Shown: positions 33,790 to 42,526 of the stretch, piece by piece
Position numbering within the stretch: the first letter of the stretch is position 1
How the letters are laid out: every line of letters begins with the position of its first letter
DNA from: Mycolicibacterium goodii
GTDB taxonomy: Bacteria; Actinomycetota; Actinomycetes; Mycobacteriales; Mycobacteriaceae
Reading direction: 5' to 3'
DNA: 64,000 nt
Assembly: GCF_001187505.1 (NCBI RefSeq)
Contig: NZ_CP012150.1
Location: 2,790,001 to 2,854,000, forward strand
Translations under genes and position numbers: made by a program
Notes under the pieces: model-generated
Told to the model about the DNA's origin: nothing
The model's database searches: none
What the model saw: only the letters and a program-made list of their open reading frames with translations

Positions 33790-35582
33790 CCCGCATGCGG
33801 GCCGTCGACGCGGCGGTCAAGATCCTCGAACTCGAAGGCGCCACACAGGCATTCGGGCTCCCCGGCGCGGCCATCAACCCGTTCTACTCGGCAATGCGCG
33901 CCCACGGCGGGATCCGGCACGTGCTGGCCCGCCACGTCGAGGGCGCAAGCCACATGGCCGAGGGATACACCAGGGCCAAGGCAGGCAACATCGGCGTCTG
34001 CATCGGGACGTCCGGCCCGGCAGGCACCGACATGATCACCGGCCTGTACTCGGCCATGGCGGATTCGATCCCGATCCTGGCCATCACCGGGCAGGCGCCG
34101 ACCGCACGCCTGCACAAGGAGGACTTCCAGGCCGTCGACATCGCCGCGATCGCCAAGCCGGTGACCAAGATGGCGATGACCGTGCTCGAACCCGCCCAGG
34201 TGCCCGGTGCGTTCTCGCAGGCCTTCCACCTCATGCGCTCGGGCCGACCCGGCCCGGTGCTGATCGACCTGCCGCTGGACGTGCAACTGGCCGAGATCGA
34301 CTTCGACCCCGACACCTATGCGCCACTGCCGGTGTACAAGCCGCGCGCGACACGGGCGCAGGCGGTCAAGGTGCTCGACATGCTGGAGCAGGCCGAGCGC
34401 CCGGTGATCGTCGCGGGCGGCGGCATCGTCAACGCCGGCGCCGAGGACGCGCTCGTCGAACTCGCCGAGCTGCTCGACGTGCCGGTGATCCCCACGCTCA
34501 TGGGCTGGGGGACCATCCCCGACGACCATCGTCTGGCTGCCGGGATGGCCGGGTTGCAGACCGCGCACCGCTACGGCAACGCGACCATGCTGGCCTCGGA
34601 CTTCGTGCTCGGCATCGGCAACCGGTGGGCCAACCGGCACACCGGAGGGCTCGAAACCTACCGGCGCGGACGCAAATTCGTCCATATCGACATCGAACCC
34701 ACGCAGATCGGCCGGGTGTTCGCCCCCGACTACTCGGTGGTGTCCGACGCGCTCGCGGCCCTCGAGCAGCTGCTCGACGTGGCCAGGGAGCGGCACGCGA
34801 GCGGGTCGCTGCCCGACCGCGGCGCGTGGGTCGAGGAGTGCCTGTACCGCAAGCGCACCATGCACCGCAAGACGCACTTCGACGACATCCCGATCAAGCC
34901 GCAGCGCGTCTACCAGGAGATGAACTCGGCGTTCGACCGCGATGTCCGCTACGTCAGCACGATCGGTCTGTCGCAGATCGCAGGCGGTCAGTTCCTGCAG
35001 GTGTTCCGCCGCCGCGGCTGGATCAACTGCGGGCAGGCCGGTCCGCTGGGCTGGACACTGCCCGCCGCCCTCGGTGTCGTCGCGGCCGATCCGTCGGCGA
35101 CGGTGGTGGGGCTCTCCGGCGACTACGACTTCCAGTTCCTCATCGAGGAGCTCGCGGTCGGCGCGCAGTTCAACCTGCCGTACATCCATGTGGTGGTGAA
35201 CAACTCCTACCTCGGCCTGATCCGCCAGGCCCAGCGGCAGTTCGACATGGACTACCACGTGTCGCTGGCCTTCGACAACATCAACGCCCAGGAGCACGAC
35301 GGATCCGATTCCATGCCCAAGGGTTACGGCGTCGACCACGTCCGGGTCGCGGAAGGACTGGGCTGCAAGGCGATCCGGGTCACCGAACCCGACCAGATCG
35401 GTCCGGGGCTGCGCCGGGCGCAGGAGCTCATGCGCGAACACAAGGTGCCCGTCGTCGTCGAGATCATCCTCGAGCGCGTCACCAACATCGCCATGGGAAC
35501 CGAGCTCGACAAAGTCACCGAGTTCGAACCGCTCGCCGTGGACCTCGACGACGCCCCGGCAGCGCTCGCGCTGTTCGACTAG
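33786..35582 (+). CDS. gcl: Glyoxylate carboligase
   Basis: A 598-residue ThDP/FAD enzyme closely resembling E. coli Gcl. The N-terminal domain has [20 protein letters not shown] and, at the place where other ThDP enzymes have a catalytic glutamate, Val51 ([13 protein letters not shown]), the hallmark substitution of Gcl. The central part has [21 protein letters not shown], and the C-terminal domain the ThDP/metal motif [17 protein letters not shown]...[10 protein letters not shown]. It condenses two glyoxylates to tartronate semialdehyde and CO2. Together with GlxR and Hyi it completes glyoxylate-to-glycerate conversion. Confidence 0.96.
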   Translation: MTRMRAVDAAVKILELEGATQAFGLPGAAINPFYSAMRAHGGIRHVLARHVEGASHMAEGYTRAKAGNIGVCIGTSGPAGTDMITGLYSAMADSIPILAITGQAPTARLHKEDFQAVDIAAIAKPVTKMAMTVLEPAQVPGAFSQAFHLMRSGRPGPVLIDLPLDVQLAEIDFDPDTYAPLPVYKPRATRAQAVKVLDMLEQAERPVIVAGGGIVNAGAEDALVELAELLDVPVIPTLMGWGTIPDDHRLAAGMAGLQTAHRYGNATMLASDFVLGIGNRWANRHTGGLETYRRGRKFVHIDIEPTQIGRVFAPDYSVVSDALAALEQLLDVARERHASGSLPDRGAWVEECLYRKRTMHRKTHFDDIPIKPQRVYQEMNSAFDRDVRYVSTIGLSQIAGGQFLQVFRRRGWINCGQAGPLGWTLPAALGVVAADPSATVVGLSGDYDFQFLIEELAVGAQFNLPYIHVVVNNSYLGLIRQAQRQFDMDYHVSLAFDNINAQEHDGSDSMPKGYGVDHVRVAEGLGCKAIRVTEPDQIGPGLRRAQELMREHKVPVVVEIILERVTNIAMGTELDKVTEFEPLAVDLDDAPAALALFD

Positions 35583-35610
35583 CCAGACCACTTCCCAGCA
35601 AAGGTGGAAT

Positions 35611-35635
35611 CACTATTTCGTGGTGTGAAATAGTG
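35611..35635. promoter_or_regulatory. Perfect 9-bp inverted repeat before the IclR gene
   Basis: cactatttc (35611-35619) and gaaatagtg (35627-35635) are exact reverse complements with a 7-base spacer, 29 bases upstream of the regulator start. This is a typical IclR-type operator and suggests autoregulation and an internal promoter downstream of gcl. Confidence 0.75.
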
Positions 35636-35663
35636 GCCGGGAGCGAAACTGGGAGCGTGGTGT

Positions 35664-36428
35664 ATGGAGAAGCTGCCGAATACCGGCGGAGTGCAGTCGA
35701 TCGAACGGGGTTTCGAACTTCTGGAGATCATGGCCTCGGTCAGCAGCGCGATCGGGGTCAGCGAACTCGCCGAGCGTTCCGGTCTGCCGGTCCCGACCAT
35801 CCACCGGCTCATCCGGACGCTGCTGAACAACGGATACGTCAGGCAGCTGCCCAGCCGGCGGTATGCCTTGGGGCCGCGCCTGATCCGGCTCGGCGAGAGC
35901 GCGACGCAGCAGTTCGGTCGCTCGTCGCGGACCCACCTCGCCGAGCTGGTCGAGACGATCGGCGAGACCGCCAACATGGCGGTGCTCGACGTCAACATGG
36001 CGGTCTACGTCGCCCAGGTGCCATCCGCGCACACCATGCGGATGTTCACCGAAGTGGGGCGGCGGGTGCACCTGCACTGCACCGGCGTGGGTAAGGCCCT
36101 GCTGATGCAGATGACCGATGGCGACGTGCGTGCCCTGTTGACGCGGTCAGGGATGCCGGCCTACACCGACACCACCATCACCGATGTCGACGCCATGATC
36201 GCCGAGATGGAGCGCAGCCGCGAACGCGGCTACGCCATCGACGAGGCCGAGCAGGAGGTCGGTGTGCGTTGCTTCTCGGTTCCGGTGCCCAATGCGCCCA
36301 CCCTGACCGCGATTTCGATATCCGGCCCCGGCGGCCGGGTCACCCTCGAAGCCGCCACGCAGGTGGTCCCGATCCTGCAGCGCGTCGCCAAGGATCTGAG
36401 TGCGGACTTCCAGCGCGACCCCCAGTAG
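35664..36428 (+). CDS. IclR-family regulator of the glyoxylate operon
   Basis: A 254-residue IclR protein: winged helix GVQSIERGFELLEIMASVSSAIGVSELAERSGLPVPTIHRLIRTLLNNGYV, then the ligand domain with MAVLDVNMAVYVAQVPSAHTMRMF, VHLHCTGVGKALLMQM, and EQEVGVRCFSVPVPNAPTLTAISISGPGGRV containing the effector cysteine/loop. By context it is AllR-like, using glyoxylate or a relative as effector to control hyi-glxR-gcl. Whether it activates or represses cannot be read from the sequence. Confidence 0.9.
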   Translation: MEKLPNTGGVQSIERGFELLEIMASVSSAIGVSELAERSGLPVPTIHRLIRTLLNNGYVRQLPSRRYALGPRLIRLGESATQQFGRSSRTHLAELVETIGETANMAVLDVNMAVYVAQVPSAHTMRMFTEVGRRVHLHCTGVGKALLMQMTDGDVRALLTRSGMPAYTDTTITDVDAMIAEMERSRERGYAIDEAEQEVGVRCFSVPVPNAPTLTAISISGPGGRVTLEAATQVVPILQRVAKDLSADFQRDPQ

Positions 36429-36433
36429 ACCGG

Positions 36434-36481
36434 TTATTCGCCCGTCCAGACAGGTTTCCGCTTCGCCAGGAAGGCTTCGTG
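36434..36481 (-). pseudogene. 3' remnant of an enoyl-CoA hydratase gene
   Basis: Leftward from about 36481 the frame reads HEAFLAKRKPVWTGE and a stop at 36434-36436. AFLAKRKPVWTG is the characteristic C-terminus of crotonase-family enoyl-CoA hydratases. Nothing upstream in that frame resembles the rest of the protein, so the gene has been cut off at about 36480, where a different truncated gene begins on the other strand. Confidence 0.6.
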
Positions 36482-36757
36482 ACGTGGAGGGTGCCGCTCG
36501 GTTCGGGTGCGGCACCGCATGTGTCACTTGAGGACTGTGGCTACTACGTCAGATGGCTGTTCGACAATCCGGGCCGCGCTGACGGTCTTGACTTGGCCGT
36601 CGCAGTCGACCACATCAACTATGCGGATCTCGCGGAAGTACTCGAGAGGGTTACCGGACGTCCCGCCTGCGATGTCGACACTGACCTCGACACCTGTTGG
36701 CGCACTGGCCCGCTCAGCCCGCTAGCCGATCTTCCTGCTGGCTACAACGAAGGCAGC
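36479..36757 (+). pseudogene. C-terminal fragment of an NmrA-type oxidoreductase
   Basis: From about 36479 the rightward frame reads VTWRVPLGSGAAPHVSLEDCGYY and continues through VDHINYADLAEVLERVTGRPA, DLDTCWRTGPLSPLADLP, the pattern of the C-terminal half of NmrA-like proteins. The N-terminal nucleotide-binding half is missing and no start fits. The frame drifts on to a stop at 36814 inside the antisense of the neighbouring toxin gene. It is a decayed fragment sharing a breakpoint with the enoyl-CoA hydratase remnant. Confidence 0.6.
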
Positions 36758-37474
36758 CTAGTCTTCGAGATCGACTGTGGCAGAGAGACTCTCAGCGATC
36801 TCGTCGACCAATAGGCGGCCTGGTCCATCGTAGAGTGAAGAGGCGCCTGGGCCGAAGAGGGTCCATCCGCCACGCGTTGACGGGTAGCGAGTGCCGCCGT
36901 AGACGACCATGACCTCGGCAGGTTGTTGTCCGGCGAATTCGGATTGGCGGGAGTTCCAGATCAGCCCGTGCAGCGTGCGGGTGCCCCGGTGGCCAGCCAG
37001 TGCGGTAGTGGCCTGGCGGCGGGTGCACGGGTAATGCTCGGCAGTTGTTGTCACGATCTGGTCGCGAGTGAGCCCGAGGCGCAGCAGTTCCGGGTCGCGA
37101 AGATCGCCGAGTCGGGCAGCGACCGGGGTACGTAGATGCGCCAGCAGCATGCCGCGCAGGTCGCGCTGGTAGATGATGCGGGCGCTGCGCTGGTGGACAT
37201 CGTGGAACACCGTTTCCAGCAGTGCGGCGGCCGGCGTCGCGGCCAGGTACATGCTGGGCAGGCGCTCGCCGGTATGCGGGTCATCGATGGGGGAGAAGCG
37301 GGCGTCCCCGTAGCCGGGGTTGAACTCGTCGTATCCCCACGTGGCGCTGTAGGCGCGGAACCACGGGCTGTGCGCTGCAATGGTTGTCGTACGTAGGCGC
37401 GGCAGTGCCGAGGCGACTGGGCAGTTCTGCGGGTCGGGACAGTCCAGGTCGACGGGCGGAAACGCTGAGGTCAT
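36758..37474 (-). CDS. RES-domain toxin (predicted NAD+-degrading)
   Basis: A 238-residue RES-domain protein. The domain's three signature residues are visible: Arg40 (PWFRAYS), Glu87 (ALLETVFHDV) and the serine in WNSRQ; GYDEFNPGYGDARFSPI between them is also typical. RES toxins such as M. tuberculosis MbcT degrade NAD+ by phosphorolysis or hydrolysis and are held in check by a partner antitoxin. Its ATG directly abuts the stop of the upstream gene, so both are co-translated. A Cys-rich N-terminal extension (DCPDPQNC) of about 25 residues is unusual. Confidence 0.82.
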   Translation of the reverse strand: MTSAFPPVDLDCPDPQNCPVASALPRLRTTTIAAHSPWFRAYSATWGYDEFNPGYGDARFSPIDDPHTGERLPSMYLAATPAAALLETVFHDVHQRSARIIYQRDLRGMLLAHLRTPVAARLGDLRDPELLRLGLTRDQIVTTTAEHYPCTRRQATTALAGHRGTRTLHGLIWNSRQSEFAGQQPAEVMVVYGGTRYPSTRGGWTLFGPGASSLYDGPGRLLVDEIAESLSATVDLED

Positions 37475-38083
37475 CTAGGCTGCCGGTGCAGCCGCGAAGC
37501 GCTGGGCGGCGCGCAATACCCGCTGTGGTGCGGTGCGCACCAGGCGCTCGGGCGCCTCGCCGGAGAGCAGGCTGGTCGCCGAGGTCAGCCAGGTCCATAA
37601 CGCCCATCCTTGGATTCCGCCGCTCAGCAGGGTGTGTATCACGGGTCCTAGCTCGGCGCGCGGTTCACCTGCCTCGTCGAGCTGAAAGGCTGGGATGAGA
37701 GTGCGGCCGTTGTGGGAGACAGTGAACAAGTCGCCGGCTTCGCGACGGCGTGACACCCAGGTCCGGGTGCTGGATTCGCGGACATCTCCTCGAAGTTCTT
37801 TCAGTGTCTCGTAGGTCAGGACGGGGGTTGCCAACAGGGCGTCACGGTGGGTCGCCAGCCGTTGGGTCTGAGCCAACGTCGCCGGGGGGGTGACGGGCAC
37901 ACGAGACAGCATGAGCGTGTGAAGCAGATCGTCGCGGATGGCGTCTGCGTGCTCAGCTTGCACAGCGTGAAGCCGCGCCAGCAGATCTAGAGCCTCTACA
38001 ACCTGACCTCGGCTTACGCCTCGGATCTCGACGTGACCGCCGCGCTCGGCAATCTCGTACCCGATCGATGATCTACCGGTCAT
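37475..38083 (-). CDS. Probable antitoxin partner of the RES toxin
   Basis: A 202-residue protein. The N-terminal two-thirds is helical, with ARLHAVQAEHADAIRDDLLHTL and a probable helix-turn-helix around TYETLKELRGDVRESSTRTWVSRRREAG. The C-terminal part FQLDEAGEPRAELGPVIHTLL...GWALWTWLTSATSLLSGEAPERLV is the pattern of toxin-neutralising domains that accompany RES toxins. It is encoded directly before the toxin and preceded by a palindromic operator. It is longer than classical Xre-type antitoxins of about 120-150 residues. The role is inferred from position and C-terminus. Confidence 0.7.
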   Translation of the reverse strand: MTGRSSIGYEIAERGGHVEIRGVSRGQVVEALDLLARLHAVQAEHADAIRDDLLHTLMLSRVPVTPPATLAQTQRLATHRDALLATPVLTYETLKELRGDVRESSTRTWVSRRREAGDLFTVSHNGRTLIPAFQLDEAGEPRAELGPVIHTLLSGGIQGWALWTWLTSATSLLSGEAPERLVRTAPQRVLRAAQRFAAAPAA

Positions 38084-38091
38084 GTATCAAT

Positions 38092-38117
38092 TGTAGCGCA
38101 TGTACATGTAGGCTACA
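38092..38117. promoter_or_regulatory. Nested palindromes at the toxin-antitoxin promoter
   Basis: TGTAGC (38092-38097) and GCTACA (38112-38117) flank a 14-base interval containing the perfect palindrome catgtacatg (38099-38108). It begins 9 bases upstream of the antitoxin start, as expected for antitoxin autoregulation. Confidence 0.6.
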
Positions 38118-38233
38118 TTTGCTTCCAATGGAAGCGCCTCAGTCCGTCGAGCTCAAGCCGACGCGCGGTGGTAACCGGAGCAGTTTCTGGAACGCGTGAG
38201 CGCGACCGGGACGGACGGCAGCACCGGTGACGC

Positions 38234-39142
38234 TCAGCCCGAGTAGCGCGGCACGACCATGACCGGCACCGGGCAGTTCCGCAGGATCCGGGCCGCCGCC
38301 GAACCCAGGAACACCTGCGCCGACTGGGCCGCCGCCCCCGACCCGAGCAGCAGCATGTCCCCGGCCTCCCACGGCACGCTCTGCACCGCGGAGTTCCAGT
38401 CCGCGCCTGTGCCCACCACCACGTCGACGTCCCGCAAGGCGACGTCGCCGCGCACATCGGCATGCACACTGGCACGCGCACCGTCGAGCAGCCGCACGAT
38501 GTCGTCGTGGGTGCGCCGTGACCACTGCTGCACCACGAGATCCTCGGCGGCCGATTCGATCCGGCCCGAGAACGCCGCGACGTTGCGCACCGTGAACGAC
38601 ACGATGCGCAACAACGTCGACCAGTCCTTGGCCAACTGCGCCGCGGCGGGGATGAGCCCGTTGACGTCCGCCTCACCGCCGTACGACGCGGTGAGCCTGC
38701 GGATCTTGCCGGTGCCCTGCGCGTAACCGCGCGGGGCGATCGCGACCGGAACCTGCGCGGTGTGCACGAGCCGCTCGGTGACGCTGCCGAGGGCCACCCG
38801 GCCCAGCAGCCCCGACGACGACGAGCCGACCACCACGATCTGGGCCCGGTGCGAGGCCGCGAGCTCCATCAAACCCACGGGCACCGAAGGGGATTCGTGG
38901 ACCAGCGTGGAGAGCTCGACGGCGCCGGGCAGCGCCGCCGCGGCCGAGTCCAGCGCGTGCGCGGCCTGGCGGCCGACATAGTCGAGGTACTCCTTCTCGA
39001 CGGGGTCACCGCGGGGCGGCCACGGCCGTTCGATCACCGCCGCGGCGACCACGTTGTCGCCCGTCGTCCGCGCGATCTGGGCGGCCAAATACAGCGGCGC
39101 CCGGGCGTGCCCGCTGGCGCTGAACGCGGCCAGGATGGTCAC
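38234..39142 (-). CDS. Universal stress protein, tandem USP domains
   Basis: About 302 residues with two USP-like domains. The first (VTILAAFSASGHARAPLYLAAQIARTTGDN ... IVVVGSSSSGLLGRVALGSVTERLVHTAQVPVAIAP) includes the ATP-binding G-x(2)-G-x(9)-G-S/T pattern; the second ends LLLGSGAAAQSAQVFLGSAAARILRNCPVPVMVVPRYSG. GTG 39142 overlaps the stop of the permease gene as GTGA, so they are translationally coupled. It probably senses ATP or energy state and modulates the transporter; this is inference from the coupling. Confidence 0.85.
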   Translation of the reverse strand: MTILAAFSASGHARAPLYLAAQIARTTGDNVVAAAVIERPWPPRGDPVEKEYLDYVGRQAAHALDSAAAALPGAVELSTLVHESPSVPVGLMELAASHRAQIVVVGSSSSGLLGRVALGSVTERLVHTAQVPVAIAPRGYAQGTGKIRRLTASYGGEADVNGLIPAAAQLAKDWSTLLRIVSFTVRNVAAFSGRIESAAEDLVVQQWSRRTHDDIVRLLDGARASVHADVRGDVALRDVDVVVGTGADWNSAVQSVPWEAGDMLLLGSGAAAQSAQVFLGSAAARILRNCPVPVMVVPRYSG

Positions 39143-40962
39143 GGCGCGGGTTCCGGTGCGCGGACCCGGGATACCACGTGGGTCACCGGCAGATGATGCT
39201 CGGCCCTGGCCCGGTCGACGACGTCGAACCGTTGCCACACCGACTCTTCCGGCGGCAGCGTCGAGATCACGATCTGGTCCGGGCGGAATGTCTCGACGGC
39301 CTTGGCCAGCGCGCGCAGCGGCCGGTACTCACCCAGCGTGCCGGTGGCCTCGAAGTCCTCCGAACGCAACGTGTCCAGGGTGCTGTCGAGGCGTTCCTGC
39401 GCGGCCCGCTGGGTGGCCTCCGAGATGTCCAGCGGGCCGTGTGTGGTGGCGACACCGGTGTCGATCGGGCTGGCCGGTACGACGACGTAGAAGGTGGTGT
39501 CGCGGTCGGCGCCGATCCGGCGGAGTTCGTCGAGCAGTTCGGCCGATTCCACGGTCTGGTTGGCCAGCACCAGCACGCGGTGCGGATGCGTCGTCGTCGG
39601 CGCGACGTCGGGCGTTTCGGGCCTGCGGCGCAGGAACATCCGGTTGGCCAGGAACAGCAGGATCACCACGGCCCACGACGCGATGCTCAGGATCAGCTGC
39701 GACCGCACATCCTCCTGCAGGTACATCTGCACCAGGATCGCGACGATGGCCGCCGCGGTGAGCACCGAAAGCACCGGGAACAGCCACATCTTGACCTTGA
39801 GGTCCTCGTCGGCGGTGCGGCGGCGCAGCACGATCTGGGAGATCGCGATCAGCAGGTAGACGAACAGGATGATCGCGCCGCTGGAGTTCAGCAGGAACTG
39901 GAAGATGGTGTCGGGGGAGAACGCCGCGGCGATCACACACAGGAAGCCGATCACCGACGACGTCAGGATCGCCGCCGCGGGCACGCCGCGGCGGGTGACC
40001 GACACCAACTGCGGCGGCGCCTCACGGCGCGCGGCGAGCACGAACAGCATGCGCGAGGCGGTGTACATGCCCGAGTTCAGACAGCTCAGCACCGCGGTCA
40101 GCACAACGGCATTCATGATGTGATCGGCGTAGGGGATCCCCATCTCGGTGAACGCCGCGACGAACGGCGACGCCGCGGTCTGCTCGCTGTTCCACGGCAG
40201 GATCGTCACGAGCAGGAACGCCGAGCCGACGAAGAACAGCGCGATGCGCAGGATCACCGAGTTCGCGGCCTTGGCCACGGCCCGTTCGGGATCCGACGAC
40301 TCCGCGGCCGCGATGGTCGCGATCTCCGCGCCCACCATCGAGAAGATCACCGTGACCACACCGACCGTGATCGCCATCGGGCCCAATGGGAAGAACCCGC
40401 CGTGCGCGGTGAGATTCGAGAAATCCAGATCCTTCTGCGGCCACACGCCCAGGACGTAGAACGTGCCGAGCCCGATGAACGCCATGATCGCGGCGACCTT
40501 CACACCGGCGAACCAGTACTCGAACTCTCCGAACGACGACACCGAGAACAGGTTGGTGCCCGTCATCGCGATCAACAGCACCAGCGCGGTCAACCACAGC
40601 GGCAGGTCGACCCAGAACTGGATGATCTTGGCGCCCGCGATCGCCTCGAACCCGACCACGATCACCCAGAAGTACCAGTACAGCCAGCCGACCGAGAAGC
40701 CCGCCCAGTTGCCCAGCGCATTGCGGGCGTAGTCGGCGAACGATCCGGTGGACGGATTGGCCACCGCCATCTCGGCCAGCATCCGCATCACCATGATGAT
40801 CAGCACACCGGCAAGCGCGTAGGTGATGAACGTGCCCGGTCCGGTGTCGCCGATCACCACGCCGGAGCCGACGAACAGCCCGGCTCCGATGACGCCGCCG
40901 ATCGCGATCATCCGCAGTTGGCGCTGGCTCAGCGCCCGTTTCAAAGTCGGTGCTGCACCCAT
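39139..40962 (-). CDS. APC-family amino acid permease with C-terminal USP-like domain
   Basis: A 607-residue protein. Residues 1-450 form a 12-helix APC transporter: LSQRQLRMIAIGGVIGAGLFVGSGVVIGDTGPGTFITYALAG is the conserved first helix, with the GABA permease-like ISQIVLRRRTADEDLKVKMW loop. After the last helix comes a soluble region (HRVLVLANQTVESAELLDELRRIG ... PDQIVISTLPPEESVWQRFDVVDRARAEHHLPVTHVVSR) that resembles a universal stress-type alpha/beta domain. It imports an amino acid or GABA; the substrate is not predictable. The C-terminal domain plus a coupled USP gene downstream suggests nucleotide-dependent control. Confidence 0.88.
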   Translation of the reverse strand: MGAAPTLKRALSQRQLRMIAIGGVIGAGLFVGSGVVIGDTGPGTFITYALAGVLIIMVMRMLAEMAVANPSTGSFADYARNALGNWAGFSVGWLYWYFWVIVVGFEAIAGAKIIQFWVDLPLWLTALVLLIAMTGTNLFSVSSFGEFEYWFAGVKVAAIMAFIGLGTFYVLGVWPQKDLDFSNLTAHGGFFPLGPMAITVGVVTVIFSMVGAEIATIAAAESSDPERAVAKAANSVILRIALFFVGSAFLLVTILPWNSEQTAASPFVAAFTEMGIPYADHIMNAVVLTAVLSCLNSGMYTASRMLFVLAARREAPPQLVSVTRRGVPAAAILTSSVIGFLCVIAAAFSPDTIFQFLLNSSGAIILFVYLLIAISQIVLRRRTADEDLKVKMWLFPVLSVLTAAAIVAILVQMYLQEDVRSQLILSIASWAVVILLFLANRMFLRRRPETPDVAPTTTHPHRVLVLANQTVESAELLDELRRIGADRDTTFYVVVPASPIDTGVATTHGPLDISEATQRAAQERLDSTLDTLRSEDFEATGTLGEYRPLRALAKAVETFRPDQIVISTLPPEESVWQRFDVVDRARAEHHLPVTHVVSRVRAPEPAP

Positions 40963-41080
40963 TTCGGCTCCGCCTGTTCTCCCCGGCCCCGTGTTGCTGA
41001 CGCTATGCCTGGCAGCACGGATATACCCGGAATCGACCGCTATAACAGGACTTATTTCCGCCGAGATCGGGTTTGAAAGC

Positions 41081-42373
41081 TCAAGCCAGATCGGTTGCGG
41101 CGACCGCGGGTGACGCGGTCTCGGCCGAGGACCGGTCAGCGCCGTTCGCCGCGGAGTCGCGCAGACAATATGTGAGGGCGATCCCGACGAGATGAATGGC
41201 GCAGATCATCCAGATCGTGCCCGCGACACCGATCGTCGACACGAAGCCGGCTACGAGCGGTCCGAGGAACTGACTCAGGCCCGCCGCCAGGTTGAGGATC
41301 GCGATCGCGCTGCCCACCCGGTGCGGCGCGAGGGCAGGCATCACCGCCGACAAGGGCACGTACCCGGCCAGGCACAGCCCGTAGATCGCCGCCACCACCA
41401 AGATCGCCCAGAAATTGGGGCCGAGCCGATCCGGTATGTAGAACAGGCCCAGAACGCTGATGGCACAACCGAGTCCGCCGAACCACGCCACCGTCCTCAG
41501 CCGGCCGATGGCGTCGCCGAGATACCCGAACAGCACGTTGCCCAGGATGTTGGTCAGCAGCATGGTGCCCCACACCGTCTGCCACTGGCTGGTGGAAAGC
41601 CCGACCTCGCGGACCATGTAGGTGGTCAGGAACACCACGAACGCGTAGTAGCCCAGGGTGTTGATCACCCGCACGACGCCGCCGATGCCGACCTTGGGGC
41701 GTTCCACGACGACGGTGAACGCCCCCAACATCGACCGCAGGCTGGTTCGCAGGTCGGGTGCGGAGTGCTTGCGCGCCTTGACCATGCTCAGCAGGATCAG
41801 GCCCCCGGCGCCGACGAACACCAGCGAGGAGGCCAGCGTCGCCAGTTCCCCGATCACCGGGATGACCGCACCCGCGTAGTACGAGCTGACAACGCCGAGG
41901 CCCAGGATCGAGAAGAACCAGTACCAGCCGACGGCCTTGCCCATGGCGTGCTCGGGGGTGTCCATCGCGATCCAGACCAGGAACCCGTAGGCGAACAACG
42001 GATATCCGAGCCCGCGGACACCGAAGCTGACGAGCATCATCACGTAGTTCTGTTGCATCAGCGCGTAGAGGAACGCGAATTCGAACACCACCCAGATCGC
42101 GAATCCGGTCAGCATCACCCGTCGCGGACCGAAGACCTCGCTCAACGTGCCGGACAGCCACGCGGCCACTGCGACGACGAAGCCGTACACGCTCCACAGT
42201 GCCGACACCTGCGCGCTGCCCAGGCCCTGCTGGTCCAGGTAGGGCGACAGGAAGCCGGCTTCGATGCCGTCGCCGATCATGAACAGGGTCACCGCGACGA
42301 AACCCCAGCGCAGATGCGGGACGATGCCCTGGCGCTCCCAGTACGTCTGGGTCCGGTGCGACGGTTGCGCCAT
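41081..42373 (-). CDS. MFS transporter of the polyol-permease (RbtT/DalT/CsbX) type
   Basis: A 430-residue MFS protein. The start YWERQGIVPHLRWGFVAVTLFMIGDGIEAGFLSPYLDQQGL is typical of ribitol/arabitol permeases and CsbX. Twelve hydrophobic helices are seen, with LFGYLGDAIGRLRTVAW in the MFS loop 8-9 position. It likely imports a sugar alcohol by proton symport; no polyol dehydrogenase is adjacent, so the substrate is unconfirmed. ATG 42373 is chosen over 42433 because the family begins there. Confidence 0.83.
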   Translation of the reverse strand: MAQPSHRTQTYWERQGIVPHLRWGFVAVTLFMIGDGIEAGFLSPYLDQQGLGSAQVSALWSVYGFVVAVAAWLSGTLSEVFGPRRVMLTGFAIWVVFEFAFLYALMQQNYVMMLVSFGVRGLGYPLFAYGFLVWIAMDTPEHAMGKAVGWYWFFSILGLGVVSSYYAGAVIPVIGELATLASSLVFVGAGGLILLSMVKARKHSAPDLRTSLRSMLGAFTVVVERPKVGIGGVVRVINTLGYYAFVVFLTTYMVREVGLSTSQWQTVWGTMLLTNILGNVLFGYLGDAIGRLRTVAWFGGLGCAISVLGLFYIPDRLGPNFWAILVVAAIYGLCLAGYVPLSAVMPALAPHRVGSAIAILNLAAGLSQFLGPLVAGFVSTIGVAGTIWMICAIHLVGIALTYCLRDSAANGADRSSAETASPAVAATDLA

Positions 42374-42498
42374 CGTGTGCTCCTGTCGGATCGCCGTAAC
42401 AGCCTGGGCGGCAAGGCAAGTCCGGTGCGTCACCCGAGGCGGGCCGATTGGGCCTGCGGGTGACGCTAAGGCGCGGACGCCGTGATCCTGAACACGAT

Positions 42499-42517
42499 GC
42501 TGCCACTCAGTGGCAGC
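42499..42517. promoter_or_regulatory. 9-bp palindrome between the MFS and cyclo-ligase genes
   Basis: gctgccact-c-agtggcagc is a perfect inverted repeat with a one-base centre. No T-run follows, so it is either an operator for the MFS gene or a weak hairpin after the cyclo-ligase stop at 42527. Confidence 0.4.
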
Positions 42518-42526
42518 GCCGAATGC

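Noticed and set aside
33525..35591. A 688-codon leftward open frame antisense to gcl/glxR
   Set aside because: Gcl and GlxR are clear families in the opposite frame; the antisense reading is low-complexity and without motifs.
39178..41076. A 632-codon rightward open frame opposite the permease gene
   Set aside because: Arg/His-rich shadow of the permease; no start or family.
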